Source of the DNA: Sphingomonas sp. | GTDB taxonomy: Bacteria; Pseudomonadota; Alphaproteobacteria; Sphingomonadales; Sphingomonadaceae | Reading direction: 5' to 3' | NCBI GenBank assembly: GCA_013822915.1 | Contig: PNLG01000166.1 | Coordinates: 1 to 12,468 of the forward strand | Length of the DNA stretch: 12,468 nucleotides | Shown: piece by piece, positions 7,103-12,468 of the stretch | How positions within the stretch are numbered: position 1 is the stretch's first letter | How the letters are laid out: each line of letters starts with the position of its first letter | Notes under the pieces: generated by a model | What the model was told of the DNA's origin: nothing | The model's input: the letters and a program-made list of their open reading frames with translations, nothing else | The model's database searches: none | Made by a program: the position numbers and the translations under genes

Positions 7103-7950
7103 AACTCCCCCTGCGCGTGGACCGCCCCGCGCCCGTCAAGGTCGATCAGATGCGCCAGCACCGACCCCGCCGCCGCGCCGTGCAGCCTTGCGTCAAGCGC
7201 CGGATACATCGCCGCGACCATCGCCGGGATCGCCGCGGGCCCGGCATCGAGCACTGCCAGAATCTGGCGCTCCCGCTGGCGGCGATGGCTGAGGAGATGA
7301 CGGACATGCTGCGCCGGGTTGGTCACCGGCTCGCCATGCGCGGGGTAGTAAATCCGGTCATCGCGCGTCTGAAGCTTTTCCAGACTCGCGAGATAGGCGG
7401 TCATATCGCCATCGGGCGGCATCACGACCGTCGTCGACCATCCCATGACATGATCGCCCGAAAACAGCGCGCCTGCCTCTGGCAAAGCAAAGGCGAGGTG
7501 GTTCGATGTATGCCCCGGCGTCGCCACCGCCGTCAGCGTCCAGCCACCCCCCGACACGCTCTCGCCATCGCTCAGCACCCGGTCGGGCGCATAATCACCG
7601 TCGAACGCCGCGTCGGCGCGCGGCCCCATATCGACCACCAGCGGCGCGCACCCGATGATCGGCGCGCCCGTGGCCGCTGCCAGCGCGCGGCTGGCCGGGC
7701 TGTGATCGCGGTGGGTATGAGTGATGAGGATCGCAGACACCGGCCGCCCCGCAATCGCCGCGATCAGCGCGTCGATATGCACCGGATCATCCGGGCCGGG
7801 GTCGATAACGGCGATGTCATCGGTGCCGACCAAGTGCGTCTGCGTGCCGGTAAAGGTAAAGGGCGACGGATTGGGCGCGAGCACCCGCGCGACCAGGGTA
7901 TCAAGCGCGATACACGCTCCAGCAGGCGGTGATTCCATGGGCGCGATCAT
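7087..7950 (-). CDS. MBL-fold metallo-hydrolase (LACTB2-like with C-terminal winged helix)
   Basis: A 287-residue metallo-beta-lactamase-fold protein. The zinc ligands are in place (numbering from ATG 7950): HTHRDH at 78-83, PGHT with His147, SGDHVMGWSTTV with Asp166, and PAHGEPV with His205. The SGDHVMGWSTTV block and the roughly 80-residue helical C terminus match the LACTB2/glyoxalase-II-like subgroup with an added winged-helix domain. Members include nucleases and thioesterase-like hydrolases, so the substrate cannot be told from sequence. It has no signal peptide and is probably cytosolic. The start is uncertain: ATG at 7950 or 7938 are both possible and neither has a good Shine-Dalgarno; a TTG at 7974 also keeps the frame. 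The 3' end overlaps the DUF4230 gene by 16 nt. Confidence 0.88.
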   Translation of the reverse strand: MIAPMESPPAGACIALDTLVARVLAPNPSPFTFTGTQTHLVGTDDIAVIDPGPDDPVHIDALIAAIAGRPVSAILITHTHRDHSPASRALAAATGAPIIGCAPLVVDMGPRADAAFDGDYAPDRVLSDGESVSGGGWTLTAVATPGHTSNHLAFALPEAGALFSGDHVMGWSTTVVMPPDGDMTAYLASLEKLQTRDDRIYYPAHGEPVTNPAQHVRHLLSHRRQRERQILAVLDAGPAAIPAMVAAMYPALDARLHGAAAGSVLAHLIDLDGRGAVHAQGELWHRA

Positions 7951-8003
7951 GGCGCGCGCGCCGGAGTAACTCAAGCAAAGTCGAGGCCGCGCGCAAGCAA
8001 GGT

Positions 8004-8037
8004 CCGGTCCGGCGGGGGGGCAATCCCGCCGGACCGG
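8004..8037 (-). terminator. GC-rich hairpin, likely transcription terminator after the M56 gene
   Basis: A perfect 13-bp inverted repeat (CCGGTCCGGCGGG at 8004-8016 and its complement at 8025-8037) with an 8-nt loop. It begins seven bases past the stop of the M56 peptidase gene. On the minus strand the stem is followed by ACCTTGCTTG rather than a clean T-run, so termination may be partial or factor-assisted. It separates the BlaI-M56 unit from the MBL-DUF4230 pair. Confidence 0.65.
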
Positions 8038-8043
8038 TTGAGG

Positions 8044-9693
8044 TCATTTCGCCTTGGCAGCGTCAGCCTCAAGCTCGGAAATTGCCTGGTCGATCCCCTT
8101 CAGCGCGGCGGCCCGCGCCGCGTCGGACAAATCGCGATTGGCGATAATCCCCTCCCGCGCGGCCCGCACACCGTCCAGCGCGCTGCGACGGGCGTGCCAT
8201 TCGAAACCCTTGGATTGCAGCATCCGGATGCGCGCCTCCCCAAGATGGCGGTGCGCATCAAAATGGCGCTGAGCATCCCTGCTCAACTTGGCTACGATGT
8301 TGCGGCAGACCAGAATGATGCGCTTGCCCTTTTTGGGATCCTTCTCGACCACAGGTTTCCCATTGGCATCCTTACAATCGGTATCGATCACGGTCGGTGC
8401 GAACACCATCACCTTGCCCCCGGGCAGGGCCTTGGACAGCGTGGCTTCGATCGTGTCCTCCCCAGTCTCGCCCGCGCCATCACCCTTCAGGTCGATCGTC
8501 TCAACCTTGCCATCCTTGTTGCGAATGATGATCTTGGTGCGACGTTCGATCTTGGCCTCGGGTGCGGCGGGTGCGGCGGGCACCGTCGGCGTGGCAGATG
8601 TCGGGGCGTCGATGGCCGATTGCGGGGCGATTGGCGCGGCTGCCGCGGGCACGACACTGGCGCGCGGAGCCAAATCCTTATCCAGTGCGGCGTCCGGCAC
8701 GGCGGCCGCAGTCCCCGACGCGGTTACCCCCAGCGTTACTGCTGCGAACGCCGCCACTGCGACCATACCGGTTGCGATCCGCGCGCGCGATACACGATCC
8801 TTCGACAACATCCTCAATCGTCCTTTCAAGTCATTGATTGTATGTAAATGACACGCCGCCGCCACCGCGCCGCCATGTGCGGATTTAACGATGGCGCGGC
8901 CATAAGCGTGGCGAACCGCGGCGCCACGCCCGGCAAGCACCCGCTCGTCGCACGCCATTTCCTGATCCGCGCGAAACGCGCGGAAAGCGCGCCAGGCGAC
9001 TGGATTGAACCAGTGCAGCGCCAACACCACCAGCGCGACCCAATTCGCGATCAAATCGCCGCGCGCATGGTGGGTCAGTTCGTGCGCCATCGCCAGCGCC
9101 TGCTCATCCGCGTCATAGCGCGTGGCAAAATCGGCCGGGAAGGCAATGAATTTACGCCATATTCCAAATGCGAGCGGCCCGCTTGCCGCCGGTGTTTCGA
9201 TGACGCGCACCGGGCCGTTGCTGATCGTGGCAGCATCGGACAGCATCTCGGCCACAAACCGCCGATAGCGGATCAGGTGCCAGCCAATGAACAGCAGCGC
9301 GCCGGCCAGCCATAGGCCCAGCAATATCCCCGCCAGCGGCGCGCCCTGATCGGTCAGCAGCGGGGGCACTGCGGCAATATCCACTCGCCCGGCCGCTGAT
9401 TGCAATTGCGCAACCAGCACTGCTTCGCGCGCAATTTCGGGCGAGAGGCTGATCGGATTGAGCACGCCGCCGACCACATCCGCGCCCGTCAACCATGCCA
9501 CCATCGGCGCGAATGCCGGCGTCAGCCACCCGCCGCCCGGCATCGGCGGCAACAGCAGTCGCGCCACCGGCAGCACCCACAATGCATAGGCGATGCCCGC
9601 GCCAAACCCGCGCCGCACCGGCCCGCGCAGCACCAGCACGATCAGCATCAGCAAAGTGGAGGCAATCAACGCCTCAATCGCCCAGCCAATCAT
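8044..9693 (-). CDS. BlaR1-like M56 family membrane metallopeptidase
   Basis: A 549-residue sensor protease. Membrane helices are seen at about 3-22, 34-50, 118-140 and 305-328. The cytoplasmic zinc protease domain between helices 3 and 4 has the HExxH motif (HELTH, 204-208) and a downstream acidic ligand in ADQEMACDE (Glu245). In BlaR1/MecR1 proteins this domain, once activated from outside, leads to cleavage of the paired BlaI repressor. After the last helix there is an Ala/Pro linker (about 330-380) and a tail of about 170 residues. This is too short for, and unlike, the penicillin-binding sensor of true BlaR1: no SxxK or KTG block is visible. The tail holds two cysteines (Cys440, Cys463), a His cluster (His477, 481, 483) and a helical end. 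The start ATG overlaps the repressor stop (ATGA). Confidence 0.92.
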   Translation of the reverse strand: MIGWAIEALIASTLLMLIVLVLRGPVRRGFGAGIAYALWVLPVARLLLPPMPGGGWLTPAFAPMVAWLTGADVVGGVLNPISLSPEIAREAVLVAQLQSAAGRVDIAAVPPLLTDQGAPLAGILLGLWLAGALLFIGWHLIRYRRFVAEMLSDAATISNGPVRVIETPAASGPLAFGIWRKFIAFPADFATRYDADEQALAMAHELTHHARGDLIANWVALVVLALHWFNPVAWRAFRAFRADQEMACDERVLAGRGAAVRHAYGRAIVKSAHGGAVAAACHLHTINDLKGRLRMLSKDRVSRARIATGMVAVAAFAAVTLGVTASGTAAAVPDAALDKDLAPRASVVPAAAAPIAPQSAIDAPTSATPTVPAAPAAPEAKIERRTKIIIRNKDGKVETIDLKGDGAGETGEDTIEATLSKALPGGKVMVFAPTVIDTDCKDANGKPVVEKDPKKGKRIILVCRNIVAKLSRDAQRHFDAHRHLGEARIRMLQSKGFEWHARRSALDGVRAAREGIIANRDLSDAARAAALKGIDQAISELEADAAKAK

Positions 9694-10058
9694 TGCTTCA
9701 ACGCCTTCAACAATGCCTCGATTTCGGCGATGTCGGCGCTGGTCAGCCGGTCATTTTCGGCAAAATGCGCGACGAGCGGGGTCAGTTTGCCCCCGAACAG
9801 CCGATCGACCAGCCGTTGCGACTCACCGGTCAGATAATCGCCGCGCGCCACCAGCGGGCGATAGAGATAGCGGCGACCATCCTCTTCATGGGCGATCACC
9901 TTTTTCGCGAGCAACCGCCCGAGCAATGTCTTGACGGTATTGGCGCTCCAGCCGCGGGCCGGGCCAATCCGCTCCACCACGTCCTGCGCGGAAAGCGGCG
10001 CCTCCTCCCACAGGACTTCCATCACCTCATGTTCGGCATCGCTGATTCGTTCGGCCAT
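9690..10058 (-). CDS. BlaI/MecI/CopY-family transcriptional repressor
   Basis: A 122-residue winged-helix repressor. It opens with the family pattern ISDAEHEVMEVLWEEAPLSAQDV and has the recognition helix region WSANTVKTLLGRLLAKK (about 37-53), the wing GRRYLYRPLV, and a C-terminal dimerisation region. LVAHFAEND at 95-103 aligns with the N/F cleavage site of staphylococcal BlaI, so cutting between His98 and Phe99 is plausible. ATG at 10058 is chosen because GGAG lies six bases upstream; an in-frame ATG at 10070 has no such site. It overlaps the M56 gene by ATGA and most likely represses this operon through the two dyads upstream. Partner and operator support the family, not a beta-lactam role. 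Confidence 0.93.
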   Translation of the reverse strand: MAERISDAEHEVMEVLWEEAPLSAQDVVERIGPARGWSANTVKTLLGRLLAKKVIAHEEDGRRYLYRPLVARGDYLTGESQRLVDRLFGGKLTPLVAHFAENDRLTSADIAEIEALLKALKQ

Positions 10059-10071
10059 GACCTGCTCCATT

Positions 10072-10087
10072 GACTACGCTCGTAGTC
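10072..10087 (-). promoter_or_regulatory. Proximal repressor operator dyad
   Basis: A perfect 7+2+7 palindrome on the minus strand (GACTACGAGCGTAGTC), ending just before the upstream ATG at 10070 and 14 bases from the likely repressor start. It shares the GACTAC/GTAG framework with the distal copy and with known BlaI/MecI sites built on TACA-N2-TGTA. It should allow autorepression. Confidence 0.75.
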
Positions 10088-10092
10088 GCATA

Positions 10093-10108
10093 GCCTACAG
10101 ATGTAGTC
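10093..10108 (-). promoter_or_regulatory. Distal repressor operator dyad
   Basis: The minus strand reads GACTACATCTGTAGGC, with a perfect core CTACA-TC-TGTAG, the standard BlaI/MecI half-site arrangement. One base breaks the outer symmetry. Its centre is 21 bp from that of the proximal dyad, that is, two helical turns. It overlaps the putative -35 element. Confidence 0.8.
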
Positions 10109-10110
10109 AA
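10105..10110 (-). promoter_or_regulatory. Putative -35 element of the repressor operon
   Basis: TTGACT on the minus strand overlaps the distal operator. A spacing of 17 bases would place the -10 hexamer on the proximal operator (GACTAC, 10087-10082), which is a poor -10, so only the -35 is offered. Repressor binding to either dyad would block polymerase. Confidence 0.45.
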
Positions 10111-10161
10111 GCCTGTAGCGGGGGCGCCGCCATCGCAATCTCGCGGCTGTCTCCGCAGGAT

Positions 10162-12348
10162 TTAGAACGAAAAGCGAAGCCCGACGCGGATATCACGGCC
10201 CGGCAAGGGGGCGAAATCCTTTAACAGGCTCGCGTGGCGCCGCCCGGTCGCATCCAGCAGGTTGTTGGCCGACAGCCGGAATTGAAAGGTCGACTCAGCG
10301 CCCAGCGGCCGCCACGCCATCGACAGATTGACGGTCGCAAAGCCGTCGGTCGGCGTTTCAAACGCGCTGATCCGGCGCTGGTCAAAGATATATTCGATCT
10401 CCGCCCGCCCGTTCAGCGTCTGCGGTCCGGCCTGCGCGCCGAACAGCACGCGCAGCGGGGGAATGCGCGGGACCGGCGCGCCGTCGGACAGCGTGGCGCG
10501 GGTATAATCCACCAACCCGTCAAGCTGAACCGCCCAGCCGCCAATCCGGGCGACGTCCACCGTGCCCTGCACCTCAAACCCCAGATAGCGCGCGCCCTGT
10601 TCCAGAAATTGGAACACCGGCAAGCCGTCGATTGACACGCCGGTTTCGCGGGCAAAGATATAATTGGAGAATTGCGTGTAATAAAATGTCGCGCTGCCCG
10701 ACCAACCGCGCCCCTTGCCGCGCAAAATCGCTTCCACGCCGTAGGATGTCTCAACGCCGAGCGCGGGATTACCGATCAACTGCCCCTGGGTGCCGGGGTC
10801 TACCCCTTGCGTAAACAGCTCCTCGACCACCGGCGCGCGCTGAGAATAATGGCCGTTGAGCGCGATTTTCCAATCGGGGGTCAGCGCATAATTGCCGCCC
10901 GCCGCCAGCGAGAACAGGTCAAACACCCGCGCAACCGCCGCATTTTGCAGCACCGCGTCGACCGTTGAGGTGATCCCGACATGTTCGTAGCGGAACGACC
11001 CTTCGAGCTTCAACGGCCCCCGCCCATATTCGTGCAGCACGAACAGCGCGGTTTGCTCGGTCTCGGTCGGGGGCAAAAGCGGCGCGGGGCCGACCACCCG
11101 GAAATCGCGCGAATAAAATTGCGCGCCCAGTGTCGCCTTCAGCGCCGCATCGGGCCGGCCAAGCACCGTTTCCAATCGCGACTCATGGCCAATATTGAGG
11201 AAAGTCGCGGTAATCGGGCCGCCGACAATCACTTCGTTATGGGCATAATCGGCCCAGCCGAACCGGCCGCGCACCGCTTGCAGCACGCCGCTGCCGCCGA
11301 TTTCAAAGCGGACATCGACGCGCTGTTGGTTAAGGTCGATCACCGTGTCGGGCACCGGATTGGCCGGATCGAGCGAAAACCGCGTCGGCAAGCCATAAAG
11401 GCTCTCATAATTGCCAAAAGCGACGCCGATATGCCCATTGGGCAGGATCAGCGAAGCACCGCCCGCAATTTCCCAGGTCTCGGCCTGGGTATTGGGCAGT
11501 GTGCCGCGCAGCCGACCAAGGGAGGCGATGGCCGGGTCCGTCGACGCGGCTGCCGCTGCGCGCGGCACCGGGCCAAGCACGAAGCCGCCTGTGCGCACCG
11601 AAATGGAATCGAGATACTGGCCGTCGGCATGCAGGACCAGATTGTCGGCCGCCTTCACATCGGCGCGGAACCCGATCGACCGCTCCGCCGCAGCGCTGCC
11701 AAAGCCCGCAGCAAACAAGGCATCCACGTCGCCCGTTGGTTCGCGCCGCGCGATACGCCCGCTCACGCTGTTGACGACGCCGCCGACCGAGCCGGAGGCG
11801 TAAAGCTGCGCGGCGGGGCCACGCAGCACTTCGATCCGATCCGCGACCAGCGGGTTGAGCGCCACGGCATGGTCGGGGCTGGTATTCGACGCATCGAGCG
11901 TGCCGATGCCGTCGATCAACAACCGCGCGCGCTCGCCCTGAAAACCGCGCAGCACCGGCCGCGAAGCGCTTGGCCCAAACGAGGTTGAGGAAGCGCCCGG
12001 CAAATGCGCCAGCGTTTCGCCAATCGTCGACCGTGCCTGATTAATCAATGCATCGCCGGTTAGCACCGCGCTTGACGAAATCTCGCTGCTCCGAAAGCGC
12101 AGGCGATGTCCCGTCACCACGATTTCGGGCGGCAGATCGGCCATCGCCACCATTTCCAGCGCACCGTCAAGGGTCATCCCCTCAACCATCTGCGCCATGG
12201 CATCGGCCTTGCTGGCCGGTGGCTTTTCGGTCGCTTGCGCCGGGTCTGGCTGTGGTGGTTCAGCGGATGATTGCGCGAAGGAAGGGGCGGCACTCATCAA
12301 GAGTGCCGCCCCGACGATGGCAGTGCGGGCTGGGGGGAGGTATGCCAT
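10162..12348 (-). CDS. TonB-dependent outer membrane receptor, ZnuD-like clade
   Basis: A 728-residue receptor with a signal peptide (MAYLPPARTAIVGAALLMSA, likely cleaved after PSFA), a linker, a plug domain at about 85-200 and a beta-barrel ending in phenylalanine (GLRFSF). Plug signatures are SRPVLRGFQGERARLLIDG, SPDHAV (157-162) and IEVLRGPAAQLY (172-183); near the C terminus RRHASLLKDFAPLPGRDI is found. These match the ZnuD-type receptors that take up zinc or heme using TonB energy. Unlike neisserial ZnuD, I see no His-rich extracellular loop, so the substrate is open. ATG 12348 is chosen over TTG 12354 because AAGGA lies seven bases upstream of the ATG. It is probably co-transcribed with the gene ending 29 nt upstream. 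Confidence 0.9.
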   Translation of the reverse strand: MAYLPPARTAIVGAALLMSAAPSFAQSSAEPPQPDPAQATEKPPASKADAMAQMVEGMTLDGALEMVAMADLPPEIVVTGHRLRFRSSEISSSAVLTGDALINQARSTIGETLAHLPGASSTSFGPSASRPVLRGFQGERARLLIDGIGTLDASNTSPDHAVALNPLVADRIEVLRGPAAQLYASGSVGGVVNSVSGRIARREPTGDVDALFAAGFGSAAAERSIGFRADVKAADNLVLHADGQYLDSISVRTGGFVLGPVPRAAAAASTDPAIASLGRLRGTLPNTQAETWEIAGGASLILPNGHIGVAFGNYESLYGLPTRFSLDPANPVPDTVIDLNQQRVDVRFEIGGSGVLQAVRGRFGWADYAHNEVIVGGPITATFLNIGHESRLETVLGRPDAALKATLGAQFYSRDFRVVGPAPLLPPTETEQTALFVLHEYGRGPLKLEGSFRYEHVGITSTVDAVLQNAAVARVFDLFSLAAGGNYALTPDWKIALNGHYSQRAPVVEELFTQGVDPGTQGQLIGNPALGVETSYGVEAILRGKGRGWSGSATFYYTQFSNYIFARETGVSIDGLPVFQFLEQGARYLGFEVQGTVDVARIGGWAVQLDGLVDYTRATLSDGAPVPRIPPLRVLFGAQAGPQTLNGRAEIEYIFDQRRISAFETPTDGFATVNLSMAWRPLGAESTFQFRLSANNLLDATGRRHASLLKDFAPLPGRDIRVGLRFSF

Positions 12349-12355
12349 CGTCAAG

Positions 12356-12360
12356 TCCTT
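12356..12360 (-). promoter_or_regulatory. Ribosome binding site of the TonB-dependent receptor
   Basis: AAGGA on the minus strand, seven bases before the ATG at 12348, decides that start over the TTG at 12354. Confidence 0.75.
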
Positions 12361-12377
12361 ATCACGTCGTCAATCGA

Positions 12378-12468
12378 TCAGTTGATGCGATAGACAACCG
12401 GGCAATTCACCACGAACCCGACGGCACGGAAATCGCCGCCGTCCAGGCTCTTCAAATAGCCGCGGGTT
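12378..12468 (-). CDS. C-terminal end of an unidentified protein (cut by window edge)
   Basis: The frame is open from the right window edge to a TGA at 12380-12378 and encodes 29 residues in view, TRGYLKSLDGGDFRAVGFVV followed by NCPVVYRIN. The fragment is too short for me to assign a family. It lies 29 nt before the ATG of the TonB-dependent receptor on the same strand, with no terminator hairpin in between, so the two are probably one operon. The other two minus-strand frames over this stretch lack any sign of coding. The call that it is coding rests on the clean open frame, the stop placement and the spacing. Confidence 0.55.
   Translation of the reverse strand, partial: TRGYLKSLDGGDFRAVGFVVNCPVVYRIN

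Noticed and set aside
8560..8582. GGTGCGGCG tandem repeat
   Set aside because: It is two copies only and encodes the Ala/Pro linker of the M56 protein; codon bias explains it.
8044..9693. Beta-lactam resistance sensor (true BlaR1)
   Set aside because: No penicillin-binding active-site blocks are visible after the last helix and no beta-lactamase gene of that system is nearby. The MBL protein downstream is of the LACTB2-like type, not a secreted beta-lactamase.
10112..10161. Terminator after the TonB-dependent receptor
   Set aside because: Only a 4-bp GCGG/CCGC stem without a T-run is present after the stop at 10162.
10981..11988. 335-codon open frame on the plus strand
   Set aside because: It is antisense to the TonB-dependent receptor and has a composition typical of a shadow frame, with no start site signal.

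Overview
All recognisable genes in this window lie on the minus strand, so the map reads right to left. The high GC content, the pairing of a BlaI-type repressor with an M56 membrane peptidase, the ZnuD-like TonB-dependent receptor and a System I (Ccm) cytochrome c maturation cluster suggest an alphaproteobacterium, most likely a sphingomonad. This placement is inferred from protein style and gene content, not from a marker gene.

From right to left: (1) the 3' end of an unidentified gene (12378-12468), then 29 bases later a ZnuD-like TonB-dependent outer membrane receptor (10162-12348). (2) A two-gene regulatory unit (8044-10058): a BlaI/MecI/CopY-type repressor overlapping by ATGA with a BlaR1-like M56 zinc peptidase. 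Two 16-bp dyads sit just upstream of the repressor, 21 bp apart. The peptidase has no room for a penicillin-binding sensor; it carries a different extracytoplasmic tail. A strong GC hairpin (8004-8037) closes this unit. (3) An MBL-fold hydrolase overlapping by 16 nt with a DUF4230-type single-pass protein (6383-7950). (4) A multi-pass membrane protein of unknown function followed by nadA (quinolinate synthase). (5) A compact cytochrome c maturation block ccmC-ccmD-ccmE-ccmF-ccmG-ccmH-ccmI (left edge to 4386), in which most neighbours overlap by ATGA or TAATG. It includes a 37-residue ccmD and a ccmI cut by the window edge. ccmA and ccmB are absent from the window.

The ccm genes act together: CcmC/D load heme on the conserved His of CcmE, CcmF/H/I ligate heme to apocytochrome c, and CcmG keeps the CXXCH thiols reduced. 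The BlaI-M56 pair should form a sense, cleave and derepress circuit whose ligand is unknown. Its Cys pair and His cluster, together with the neighbouring metal-type receptor, make an envelope, redox or metal signal worth testing. There is no gene-free stretch longer than 100 bases, and I saw no tRNA, rRNA, CRISPR array, insertion sequence or attachment site.
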